Positions 53,760 to 64,000 of a stretch of DNA of 64,000 nucleotides are shown one piece after another. The notes beneath the pieces are model-generated. The model searched no databases and had not been told where the DNA came from. It saw only the letters and a list, made by a program, of their open reading frames with translations. The stretch is from Limnoperna fortunei (Eukaryota > Mollusca > Bivalvia > Mytilida > Modiolidae). The DNA lies in contig OX104123.1 of assembly GCA_944474755.1 (NCBI GenBank), positions 66,581,898 to 66,645,897 on the forward strand. The letters run 5' to 3'. Numbering within the stretch: the first letter of the stretch is position 1; every line of letters starts with the position of its first letter. The position numbers were made by a program, and so were the translations under genes.

Positions 53760-55250
53760 TTTTGGTATGATGTTAAGTTTAGTTGAAATGGGTTATTAGC
53801 AAAAAAACGTATAGTTTCTATGCTTTAAGGATGCATTGTGACGTGGAAGATGTGTTTTTGTGTAAAATAAGATTTAAGCAACGTTTCTGTTAAAGCAATA
53901 ATGTGAAGGAAAGTGTAGTGTTGAATGTCATTAGCATAAGGTATCAATCCTTCAGTATTATGACGAACAGTTAGCAAGTGCTGTTGTAGAATAGGCTGCG
54001 GTCTAACTTGACAAGATGGAAGAGAGGAATCGTCATCGTATTGAGTGATCTTTCTAAGGCAGTTCCAGTCGATGGACTTGAAGTTCTGCAGGTGTATTCC
54101 TTGCAAACTTGTAACCGGACTGAGAGCAACATATGTCGTCCATGGTTTAAAATCCCCAATAAGTTTTTACCTCTCCACTTTGACACATCTTTAGCCCTAG
54201 GGTCCTGTTCCTTCAATACAATACCCAAATTAAATCGGTAGGACTGGCTTCGATAATAATGGTATATCCTGTACTAAAAAGGTATCTTTTTAGACACTGG
54301 TTCAGGGCGAACTACAAGAAAAAATTTAAAAATATCATTAATTATATATATTATAGGTCGAATTTTAGTATAAAAGACGCGAAACAATGTGGTAGAATAT
54401 TTGTTTGCCTTCGGCATACCATACGTCTTCACGAAAGCCAGCCACTTGACGACCAAGTAACTTTTGTTGCCGGGGATGTTGCTCTCTCATTATCTGTTTG
54501 GCTCGATGTTCATCTCCGAAGGTAACCGCCTTTTGATACATCAGGTATTGATCAGCACAGTTGAACCAAATACCATCTACAACAAATGGTGACGGTTACC
54601 AGTTGCTTAGTGGAGAGAATGATTTCCAGAAGAAGGTAAACATTCTGAAAAGAGATGAAATATAGGAATAAGAAAAAACAAATAATAAGATACACAAGTT
54701 AGATAATTATGGAATCGATGAACGAAGAAAGTCCACTTTGACATTTATAATGGGCATGTCAAATGGAATGAAGTCAGAAACGAGCATTTAACACCTGAAA
54801 GTAAGAACTATATTAGATATATTTATAATTAAGCATTATATACATTGCACATGAATTTATAGAAAGCACTTACACAAGCAATATATACACTATCCGCGAA
54901 TTTATAAAAGAAGCACTATATAAATTTTTCCAATGAATAACACAAGCACTATATACACTAGCCACGAAACATAAAATAAGCACTATATACATTTTCCAAT
55001 GAATAACACAAGCACTATATACACTATCCACGAACTTAAAAAAGAAGCACTATATACATTATCCACGAATATTGGAGCTTTTGATACTTATTTATAAACC
55101 ATGTGACCGCGTTTTGAAAGAGTCATTTTGTGTACATGTTTCGTTTGTTGTGCACGTACTATGTACTATGATAAATCTGACCTACAATGGAACAAGTTCG
55201 TGGCATTCAATAATATCAGTACTCAGTTGAGATTTCAGACCTGTAACTTT
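53760..55250. other. Unassigned stretch with short minus-strand frames
   Basis: Minus frames at 53825-54106, 53971-54228 and 54274-54456 might be remains of one coding unit, for example KWRGKNLLGILNHGRHML, but I do not recognise it. It may be part of the transposon whose protein lies at 55605-57310. Confidence 0.3.
54835..55075. repeat. Short interrupted repeat (AGCACTATATACA words)
   Basis: AAGCACTATATACACTA(T/G)CCACGAA and AGCACTATATACATTTTCC alternate at intervals of about 30-60 bp, with CAATGAATAACACA between. Non-coding. Confidence 0.75.
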
Positions 55251-55269
55251 AATCATCTTTTGCAAGTCA

Positions 55270-55450
55270 AGACTGAGGTTTGCGGTTGGGGTCTCAAAAC
55301 GGGTAGGGTGTGATTGACTCCAATCGTAACTGACAAAAGATCGACAGTTTTAAACAGCAACTCAGGCTTCCTCCTCCTATAAAAAAAACTTGACCCCATG
55401 ATACAGATGAAAAATTGCTCGGAATGGCGTTAAAGACTATTTAACACAAA
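55270..55450 (+). mobile_element. Decayed tRNA-derived SINE fragment
   Basis: It keeps the SINE order GATTGACTCCAATC, CTGACAAAAGATCGACAG, CAGGCTTCCTCCTCC and the tail AGATGAAAAATTGCTCGG then ATGGCGTTAAAGAC. The head is too diverged to bound. Confidence 0.55.
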
Positions 55451-55604
55451 TTCATCCGGAATAGTATTCAATAGCTTTGGAAGTATCTGATACATATTTA
55501 CTGCACTGACGATCTGAATGTCAAAAGCTTGTGTTCCATGGAAGTTTCAGTAATTTTCCATTCAAAGATTCGAATGGGAAACCGGAATAGACCCACAATG
55601 GTAC

Positions 55605-57310
55605 CTAATCTTTAACACACTCTGGAATATGGAGCAACATATGTGCATTTAGAGCAAGATATCTAAGATATCTAGCTCCATATAGTGTAACCATCATATA
55701 AAGGAAATAGTAGAGTACAATCTTACTACGGTCTATATCACAAGGCAAAACACTGCTTTTGGTCATCAACCAAATTGCTTGAACAAAGGCACAATAATGA
55801 TAAAACAAGGTTTGGTGGCATATCTAAAGTACTGGAAGTGAGTAAAACAATAACCATGCTCGCATTTCTGAAGCCTTCCAATACTTAAGATGGTCCGCAA
55901 TACTTCTTGGTCTTCTCGTTATATTGTATGTTAGCGTTATCTTAGAAAGTCTCTCATCTACAACAACTCCGAAGTGATTTGTAAGAGAAAATGAATTCTT
56001 TGTAAATGTTTGAGAAAACCACAATGACATTAGACGTTTCGTAATTCCAAACAGAACACAGTGCATGTAATCAATAGATGTTGATATTACATAATTATAG
56101 CTAGACTGTCCCATAAAAAAGATTGACCTTTTATTCCATCAGTTGAGTTAGTTGTTTCTCTAGCCTCTCTAGCATGCAACAAGAAGTCCTCAGTTTTCCC
56201 TTTTCTCCGATTGGATCAGTTTCAATAAATGGGAATATATGAGTGTGTACTCTATTACTAGTCTTTTCAGTTTTACCCTTCTGCAAACATGTAGAACAAC
56301 TGTACCATGTTCATAACTGTACTCCTGGCTGGAAGATTAGCAGTCCCACATCAAAAAAACATTTTACATTTTGAATTTTACCATTAACCATTACATTAAT
56401 TCCTTCCTTTCCAATGAGCATAATGTATCGTGTAGCGGGGAGAAAAATGTACATGTAACGGGTTTCACATCTCCAAACCATAATCCATAGAAAATCATAT
56501 TGTCCTTTTTAATTCTTTCTTTAAACGTAATTAGTTTATCATTAGATACATTGGCCAAATTGATATTTTTGAGCTTTTAAATAATGAAATTCCATCTGTT
56601 TTCCACGTAATTGATAAATTGAATGGAAATTCGGCTGACAAAGGCTTTCCATATTCAGACATCTTTTTATATATTTCACCATCATAAATATCTTCCAAGC
56701 CATCTTAATTTATTTTTATGCGGTTAAGTTTATACATCAAATCATTTCAAGATTTTGATCGTAGAAAAAATGCTGCAAGTTGACTTTGGACAGGAAATTC
56801 AATGCAAAAAAGATTTATTTTTTGTATCCTTAAAACTCTGTAGACAATTGACATTGGACAAAGTTTGTTCTCTATTTTAACTGTAATCAAACATTTTGTG
56901 CAGAATAAGTGTTTTACTAATGGTGATTTTAAGGAAGCAAAATACAACTTGAATCTCTTTAGACTTGAGTAAACTGGGTTTGCATGCAATAAGTGAGCAC
57001 TTAATAAGTCAATAAATCACCGAGCTGAATCCCAGTTACTGAATGTATCATTGAATATACAAATAGTATCACACTAGTATGTATGGACATATAGTGACCA
57101 GAATAAATTGGAATTTGATCTTCTAGCTTGTTGCCTTCATATTTTGAATCATTTTCTTCACATTCCATCTGTTCAAAATCAGTCTCTTTTCATCACTGGT
57201 TAGATTCTAATTATCAACACAATTAGATACAACAAAGTTCTCTTCCTCATCTTCTTGAATAAAGGCGCATATTGCCTGAAATGTTTCCGTCATTGCTTTT
57301 AAAATGTCTT
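55605..57310 (-). pseudogene. EnSpm/CACTA-like transposase remnant
   Basis: The best-preserved stretch (55824-56114) reads STSIDYMHCVLFGITKRLMS, then RRPRSIADHLKYWKASEMRA and WLLFYSLPVL. Downstream (55605-55808) comes YHYCAFVQAIWLM and LNAHMLLHIPECVKD; upstream near 56420-56520 is GDVKPVTCTFFSPLHDTL. From memory this order belongs to a large transposon family, EnSpm/CACTA-like or KDZ-related, abundant in bivalves and fish. Stops and shifts break it throughout. Terminal repeats were not found. Confidence 0.6.
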
Positions 57311-57862
57311 CTTTATTCAAATTTTCTTTTTCATTTTCTTGAACTAGATGTTCTGTAATGAAATAACTTAAATTTATATTGGTACATGTATACCACTACA
57401 TTACTTTTTCATAGTAAAGAACTAGAGTACCTGTACTTTCACAGAGACAGAATTTTATAAAATAAAGTTCAAAATTCTCTACTGCCAGCATATTTTACAC
57501 GCGTTTAAAGTAACTATCTCATGGAATCTTGCAAAACAGGTTATTGTATAATTATATTTGTTCTAAATATGTACAAGAGAATAAGAATGAAGTAACACCA
57601 ATTAAAGTGGAAAAGGTGCAGTGTGGAGCGAATGAACCCCGGAAGGGCGAACGTCGATAAAAATATTACCATCAGCCTTTATGTTGTCCTCCTTGTCCAT
57701 CTTAAACGAAAGTCTTCGACACCACGGTATGGTATTTAACGCATTCTTCAACACTTAAATTGCGCAGCTCATACTTTGTTGTAAAGATAACCGGAAGTTG
57801 CAACAATTATCTTACAGCATTCATCTAAAAATCACAAGTTTTACTGCATGCTGAGATTGCTA

Positions 57863-60680
57863 CACCCCCTGAAACGTAAAACGTTCCCATTTATGCGTTC
57901 GTATTTCGTTTTCCGTTCGTTCGTATATCGTTTTCCGTTCGTCCGTTCGTTCGTTCGTTCGTCCGCATGCTCAAAACAAGTAAATAAAACCCGTTCGTTC
58001 GTTCGTCCGCATGCGCAGTACAGGTAAAAATAAAGGTTCATTCGTTCGTCAGCATTCGCAAAAGAAAATATTTTACACTTTGTTAGTCTGATAGAAAATA
58101 CTACATTCTGTTATCAAATTAAAATAACCTGAACATTAAAATGTCAAATAAATTGTATTTATTTTAAAACTATGAATTCATTAAAATCATGAACATGTTT
58201 TAAATTAAATATAAATATAAACAATTTGAAATACTTTCTTCGTCTACTTTGTTATATGTAAATCTACAATATTCAGGTTGTACAAATAAATATGATATAT
58301 TTGAACACTCTCCAAATTTTATAAACACATATGAAATTTTTCTATTTTAGTACCTAAAACCTTTTAAAAATGTATGTTTTATCCTAAAGTTTTTGAACAT
58401 CCCTACATTGTCTTCGTTTGATACAAAAACACAGCAAACTTAATAAAACTGAATAATCTTGCATAAAATCTTAATTTGATGGCACAATATTTGTTTGGAA
58501 ATACAGACATTTCATTTCCTAGGTTTTAAATTGCATATATAATGTCTCACGACTGATTTAGCATCTCTTAGTTAGGTCAAAGAAGTTAATTATAGTATGC
58601 TATGGTTTAATATTGCATCTTGTAAGGTCTCAGAAGTGATTTTGTATGTGAAATATGGTTTTTAATTGTATCGCAAAGGTCTCAGGAGTGATTTTATATG
58701 TGTAATAAAGTTTTTAATTGTATAGCTGGGTCTCGGGAGTGATTTTGTATGTGAAATATGGTTTTTAATTGTATTGCTAGGGTCTCAGGAGTGATTTTGT
58801 ATGTGAAATATTGGTTTTAATTGTATCGCAAAGGTCTCAGGAGTGATTTTGCATGTAAAATATGGTTTTTAATTGTATTGCTAGGGTCTCAGGAGTGATT
58901 TTATGTATGTAATATGGTTTTTAATTGTATGGCAAAGGTCTGAGGAGTGATTTTATATGTATAATATGGTTTTTAATTGTAGCGCAAAGGTCTTAGGAGT
59001 GATTTTATATGTGAAATATGGTTTTTAATTGTATTGCAAAAGTCTCAGGAGTGATTTTGCATGTGAAATATGGTTTTTAATTGTATTGCTATGGTCTCAA
59101 GAGTGATTTTATATATGTAATATGGTTTTTAATTGTATTGCTAGGATCTCAGGAGTGATTTTATATATTTAATATGGTTTTTAATTGTATCACAAAGGTC
59201 TGAGGAGTGATTTTATATGTGTAATATTGTTTTTAATTGTATCACAAAGGTCTCAGGAGTGATTTTGTATGTGAAATATTGGTTTTAATTGTATCGCAAA
59301 GGTCTTAGGAGTGATTTTGCATGTGAAATATGGTTTTTAATTGTAATGCTAGGGTCTTAGGAGTGATTTTATATATGTAATATGGTTTTTAATTGTATCG
59401 CAAAGGTCTGAGTGATTTTATATGTGTAATATGGTTTTTAATTGTATCGCAAAGGTCTCGGGAGTGAATTTATTTTTGAAATATGGTTTTTAATTGTATC
59501 GCAAAGGTCTCAGGGGTGATTTTTTTATTAGAAATATAGTTTTTAATTGTATTGATAGGGTCTCAGGAGTGATTTTGTTTGTGAAATATGGTTTTTAAGT
59601 TTATTGCTAGGGTCTCTTGACTGATTTTATATGTGTAATATGGTTTTTAATTGTATTGCTAAGGTCTCAGGAGTGATTTTGTATGTGAAATATGGTTTTT
59701 AATTGTATTGCTAAGGTCTCAGTAGTGAAATTGTATGTGTTATATGGTTTTTAACTGCATAGCTAAGGTCTCAGGATTTATTTTATATTTGTATTATGGT
59801 TTTTGATTGCATTTCTTATGTATCAGGAGTGATTTTATATGTTTAATTTAGTTTTTAATTATATCTCGAAGGTCTCAGTAGTTTTTTTATGTTAAATATG
59901 GTTTTTAATATTCTTGCAAAGGTCTCGGGAGTAATATTACAAATGTGATTTTAAATGTGTTATTTGAACACCACCTTGATGAACATTTTGCAATAGAGAA
60001 TTTTTGTAATAAATTACCCCTTAATTTATATGAATCTATAAGGTTTAACAAATATATAACACATAATAAATATACAGTTGGATTAGTACATTTCATTATA
60101 TGCAATAAAGATTAATTATAAAAGCTTCATCGGGAATGTGTAAAAATTACTGTTAGTAATCAAAATAAAATGGACGATTAAGCTCGTTTCTTTTTACAGT
60201 GTGATAAAAAATATTTATAGGTCCATTATTAAAACATTTCCATGTTTAGAACAAATCACGAACATGAATATTTAATAAAAATACTCAACCCCACAAATTT
60301 TCTCGTAGGCTTGTTATGTTGTCACGTTTTTTATGTGTGTATTACCTGTTTGAGCTGTCACAAATCATTAAATGATGATTTAATGAAAATAAAGTATAAT
60401 TATTTTATTATTTATTCCTTTTCAATTTTTTATTTGTTTACTATAAACCAGCTTGATTCTCAAGATTTTATTTAAAATGACCGAACGTTTCTTGATTTTT
60501 ACAAAGCACGATCTATAGGTTCGTTTTCCCATATAAGAACGATTGAAGCGTATAGTTTGTCTCTGATTGGTTAATTTTTAAATGGTTCGTCTGGACGATA
60601 AGAGCGTTCGTCCGTTCGTATGTCGTTTTTGGTTCGTCCGTTTAACGTTCGTACGAGAACGTTTTACGTTTCAGGGGGTG
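57863..60680. mobile_element. 2.8-kb element with 24-bp terminal inverted repeats and TA flanks
   Basis: Left end CACCCCCTGAAACGTAAAAC(GTTC) at 57863-57886 is the exact reverse complement of the right end at 60657-60680. TA flanks both sides (57861-57862 and 60681-60682), as in Tc1/mariner-type insertions. Subterminal regions on both sides are rich in CGTTCGTCCG and CGTTCGTAT(A/G)TCGTTTT words in direct orientation. The interior is mostly a 51-bp minisatellite (58545-59935). No transposase frame was seen, so it is non-autonomous. Confidence 0.85.
58545..59935. repeat. 51-bp minisatellite, about 26 units
   Basis: GGTCTCAGGAGTGATTTT then TATGTGAAATATGGTTTTTA then ATTGTATTGC recurs about every 51-52 bp. 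Units differ moderately (AGTGAT/CTGATT; TATCGCAAA/TATTGCTAG) and decay towards both edges. It lies inside the element at 57863-60680. Confidence 0.92.
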
Positions 60681-60917
60681 TATTTTTAATCATTATAAAA
60701 TATATTTACAAAAATGTAGATATGTAACAAATTTGATACGAGTATAAATTTTAAATAAACGCGGACAACCCTTTTTTTACGTTGTATCGTCCCTTTTTTT
60801 TATTTATCCGACCGTCGCGATTTTGGTTTTCTTTTGGACCAATTGAACGGTTTTTAAAATTTTTACCGAGAATATACTCGTTGCAAATTGGAGGTTATAA
60901 AATATTGAAGAAGAAAA

Positions 60918-61634
60918 ATGAGCCGTGAAATAAAGAGATCTGTCAGGACTAGCAGATTTGCCGATGAAGGTAATTGTAAAACAATCATGTAGTCATAATT
61001 TATGGAAAATAACTGTGAATGAGTTAATTACAGAATTGTATATCGTACACGTGGGATTGATATAAAGTACGTTCATCGAAAATTGATTTTGGATCCTCAT
61101 GGTGACCAATTTTATGTTCGATTTATATGCATGTCTATATAGATTGGCTTTAAAATAATTTGGTTTCAATTATATGTTTTTTGTAAAGAAACCGAGATGG
61201 TGGGGGAGGGGGTATGTGCTTGCGTAGCCATAAGTTTGGTATATGTCGACAAGTAGGTATAATTACTGACAAGAAGCTTTTTTGTATTGACAAGATAGAA
61301 AATATTTAAAAATATATTTTTCTTGTCGGTGAAAAATGCTTCTTGACGGTTCTTGTTGGTAAATAGGGAGATCGCCATGAGCTGAGCTGTAGGTTTGTGA
61401 AGTTAACAATAATTTTACGTAAATGCTTCATTTACAGATTTATGGGTTGCTGTTGAATTTACAGAAAACGGAGTAATAAGTTCTGTCATGACGCTTACAG
61501 AAATTGAAAACATGGAACAAATGGGAGAAGCCAATTTCGATGAAGGAGATAAATGCATTGCACCATTTCAGGGCATGATGTATGAGGCAAAAATGATAAT
61601 AAAATCTGTTAAGTGGCCTCCTCATAAGAAAATA
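60918..61634 (+). CDS. Candidate host gene, first two exons; cut by a LINE
   Basis: Exon 1 (60918-60969) codes MSREIKRSVRTSRFADE and ends in GAAG before GTAATT. Exon 2 starts at 61438 after a TTTACAG acceptor. The split codon joins in phase, giving 83 residues before the LINE begins at 61635. Exon 2 has an acidic, hydrophobic pattern (LWVAVEFTENGVIS, GDKCIAPFQGMMYEAKMI) like a small Tudor or SH3-type barrel; the similarity is my judgement, not a search. Exon 2 might instead end near 61606 at a GTTAAGT donor. Codon content differs from the surrounding transposons. The full protein is unknown. Confidence 0.55.
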
Positions 61635-62508
61635 ACCCCGTGTGGGCCCCGGGGCACAGGAGAATAGGCCCACTGCTTCCTAAGCCTGCAGTAAGATTCT
61701 GCTAACAGAGGCAACACTTGCCGTGTGTTGCGACCCGTGTCGATTACAGGACGGGATTTCAGTAGGCCGGGTAAACGGTCCCGATAACTTACTGAACCCT
61801 TACTTTTTCTAGACGGGAAATCGAGTTAGCCCTGACTTCGATGAATCGGCATGTCACGTCTTGCCCTTTGTGAATCCTAATCATTTAAGCTACTCTTACA
61901 TTATTTTCCTTCAAACTGATCCATGAAATGATAGACGGCTTCCTTATAGGATTTGCAAAGAAGGCGGTGGCTGAAGGGCAAAGCTTCCTCAGCTTTATAG
62001 AGGCGACATGTTTGCCGTGTGTTGCAACCCGTGATGGTGGAGGAAGGGATCCTGGTGGTTGAGAGATCACTCTCTGCTGCATCCATTAGTGCGGGTCAGC
62101 GGGTTTCGATTTTCAATACACCACTTTGGCCCTGACTTCAACTAGACGGGAGACCGGATGGACCCGGTTCGGTCAATCGGCTGGTCATGCCGAGCCCTTA
62201 ACAAGCTTGTCTTATTTTTCTTATCACTTGATCATATCTTGTGAATTTCAGTCCCAAAATTGTTCAGTTACAAGCTGTTAAGAAGGCGGTGGCTCATGGG
62301 TCAATCGAGTAGATAGAGTTTCGAACGGTTGTTTCGCCAGTTAACTCTGGCACGAAGCTTGCGTTCATTAAGAAATTCATCTATTTGAGTATACCACCCT
62401 TGGAACACCTGATGCTTTCTGCTGGCGATCCGCAGAGACCAAGCATCGCCCCTGTTGGCACTCCGTGGAGGGTGGGTGACAAGGGTGGTGAACCGCATTT
62501 TTCTCATC
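61635..62508 (+). promoter_or_regulatory. LINE 5-prime UTR, with diverged tandem monomers
   Basis: AAGGCGGTGGCT recurs at about 61961 and 62284, CCGTGTGTTGC at 61731 and 62015, and TAGACGGGA at about 61810 and 62143, with intervals of 285-335 bp. This suggests a two-monomer promoter region. Homologous to 28867-29752. An internal pol II promoter is inferred. Confidence 0.7.
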
Positions 62509-63851
62509 ATGGCTACTGAAAAACAAATAAAAAATGGTCCAAAAAAAGAAAAAATGACTTACCGCTTGAAGAGATGGTTGATGAAGACTTCTGGTCAAGA
62601 TTTATTGTATTATCCAGCAAAGATCCTAGTAAACCAATAACTAAAATCTCTCCATTCGTTATTGAAAAAGTGATAAAAGGTTGTGCAGGAGATGTTAAGA
62701 ACGTCACCAAGATGAAATCTGGTGGTCTTCTCATTGAATGCAACAAAAAACACCAATCCTTGAACTTGCTAAAACTTACAAAAATTATAGATTTAGAAAT
62801 TTCGGCCTCCCCCCATAGAACATTAAACTCAAGTCAAGGAATTATTCATTATCGCGACGATGATCTCGCCGAGCTTACAGACGACGAGATCTGTACAGAA
62901 TTACAACCTCAGGGTATTACAAAAGTTAAACGATTTATTGCCAACAGACAAGGTGTTCAGGTTAAACTGAACACCTTCCTTCTAAATTTTAACTCTCCAA
63001 CTGTCCCCCAATCAATCAAAATAGGTCTCCAAAATATTAGTCAGCGCATATATTCCCAACCCTGTGCGCTGCTTTAAATGTCAAAAGTTCGGCCACGGAA
63101 AGGGACAGTGCAGAGGTCACCAGATTTGTTTTAAGTGTGCAGAGGAAGGACATGAGGGCTTCACCTGCACTAAAACTCCAAAGTGTGCTAATTGTGGTGA
63201 AGCCCACATGTCCTCATCTAAGGACTGTCAGCACTTTAAAAAAGAAAAAGAAATTCAAAAAATAAAAACTGAAAAAAACATCCCTTACCCTGAGGCTCGT
63301 CGTCTGTATAATACAACGAATAATCCCTCGTCTCCTGCATCAACGTCATACGCCAGTGTAGCCAAACGCGTTCTCACGTCAGTTGAAACGCAGACAATTA
63401 TCACCTGGCCTATTGACAAACAGGAACCTTCAAAATTAACAGTTACAACAACAGACAAAATCATTACATCTTCACGAACATCTTCATCTTCACAAACTGC
63501 TACGTCTTCAGCACCCTCTCAAACTGCTACGTCTTCAGTACCCTCTCAATCCTCAACCAATTCTTCAACCAGCCAAAAAAAAAAAATTCAAAAAATATCA
63601 ACTCCAATTTAAATTCTTCTAACTCAAATAAAAACTCGAATCAAAAAGGAGATCGTACTCCAAAACTGCTGAGGGATCCCATAAAGGTCCACAACAGGTT
63701 TGGAAGTCTAGATCATCTAGACACTACTATCTGGGGCGATCCCATGGATACACTACCCCCAGATACTGGATCTAAAAGTAGATCCCCCAGCAGAAACCGG
63801 TGGAATAGCCCCAAAAAAACTGTCAACTATTCCCCTATTCGCAGACCATAA
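62509..63851 (+). pseudogene. LINE ORF1, three frameshifts
   Basis: Homologous to the intact ORF1 at 27571-28866. ATG at 62509 opens the correct frame, which shifts near 62550 (A-rich run), runs open at 62574-63077, shifts near 63045, runs open at 63064-63612 (zinc knuckles CFKCQKFGHG, CFKCAEEGHEG, CANCGEAH) and shifts again in a run of A near 63580. The end then reaches TAA at 63849-63851. Two of the breaks lie in or beside A-rich runs, so sequencing or assembly error is possible. Confidence 0.88.
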
Positions 63852-64000
63852 TGGGTACAATAATACAATGGAATTGTCGAGGTCTTAAGATTAATTTTCT
63901 TGAAATTACTTTATTAGTTCAAGCCTTTCTTCCTGTTGCATTTTGCCTCCAAGAATCCCACATAAAACGAAGTGATAACATATCTTTAAAAAACTACTCT
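63851..64000 (+). CDS. LINE ORF2, first 50 codons
   Basis: Starts MGTIIQWNCRGLKINFLEIT with the ATG overlapping the ORF1 stop by one base (TAATG), exactly as in the copy at 27571. It continues LLVQAFLPVAFCLQESH (endonuclease start, QES retained) to the window edge with few differences from the intact copy. Confidence 0.92.
   Translation, partial: MGTIIQWNCRGLKINFLEITLLVQAFLPVAFCLQESHIKRSDNISLKNYS

Larger units (their letters stand above)
61635..64000 (+). mobile_element. Second copy of the I-type LINE, running off the window
   Basis: It starts ACCCCGTGTGGG at 61635, as the copy at 23689-29752 does at its 5-prime end. It carries the 5-prime UTR, an ORF1 with three frameshifts, and the first 50 codons of ORF2. 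It is not 5-prime truncated. The 3-prime end and right target duplication lie beyond 64000. It lies in the same orientation as the interrupted gene. Confidence 0.9.

Noticed and set aside
60896..60903. TATAAAAT just upstream of the candidate gene start
   Set aside because: It lies only 22 bp before the ATG, too close for a TATA box serving that start; chance is likely in AT-rich DNA.

Overview
The window reads as AT-rich, gene-poor nuclear DNA of an animal, most likely a bivalve mollusc and perhaps a mytilid. The reasons are the absence of bacterial gene organisation, dense nested layers of eukaryotic retrotransposons and DNA transposons, and several repeat types I associate from memory with bivalves: tandem-core elements ending in the TCACCTGACCCAAAGGGTC motif, tRNA-derived SINEs with a GCTGAAAAATTGCTGAAAG tail domain, and TACGACCGCAA-ended elements. 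The species cannot be fixed from the sequence alone.

Layout. 1-7.4 kb: non-coding DNA, an inverted pair of hairpin-tailed retroposons (2534-2889, 3280-3669), a decayed tandem-core element, a reverse-transcriptase remnant (minus) and a dead Tc1-like transposase. 7.4-12.2 kb: a Ty3/gypsy LTR retrotransposon with 222-bp LTRs differing at about one base and a 5-bp target duplication, but a broken gag-pol. 13.4-20.9 kb: a palindromic foldback, a dead LINE, tandem-core elements and another hairpin-tailed retroposon. 21.2-30.2 kb: an old truncated LINE copy, a 101-bp tandem array, and inside the array a full-length minus-strand LINE (23689-29752) with intact ORF1 and ORF2 and a perfect 12-bp target duplication; a 45-bp minisatellite follows. 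31.5-43.2 kb: non-autonomous elements, SINEs, transposase remnants and two long tandem-core elements. 43.5-50.2 kb: a nearly complete LINE of CR1/L2 type whose ORF1 carries an SGNH-esterase-like domain. 50.5-57.3 kb: nested LINE fragments and SINE, a second copy of a 470-bp inverted-terminal element, minisatellites and an EnSpm/CACTA-like transposase remnant. 57.9-60.7 kb: a 2.8-kb element with 24-bp terminal inverted repeats and TA flanks, filled by a 51-bp minisatellite. 60.9-61.6 kb: the only candidate host gene, two exons around an intron, cut by a second copy of the full-length LINE type that runs off the window end.

How the parts relate. The full-length LINE (23689-29752) and at least four non-autonomous families share a short 3-prime hairpin whose loop side is conserved and whose outer stem changes by compensation (ACGTCC/GGACGT, CGCC/GGCG, AACGCCA/TGGCGTT, CTCCC/GGGAG). 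All insert with 9-16 bp target duplications. I read this as a parasite-of-parasite network in which a LINE reverse transcriptase recognises RNA structure more than sequence. This is the most interesting system in the window. A second theme is several unrelated tandem-core families sharing one layout: hairpin end, a 160- to 500-bp repeat core, and a CG-rich trinucleotide or tetranucleotide microsatellite near the other end, as in Helentron/pearl-type elements.
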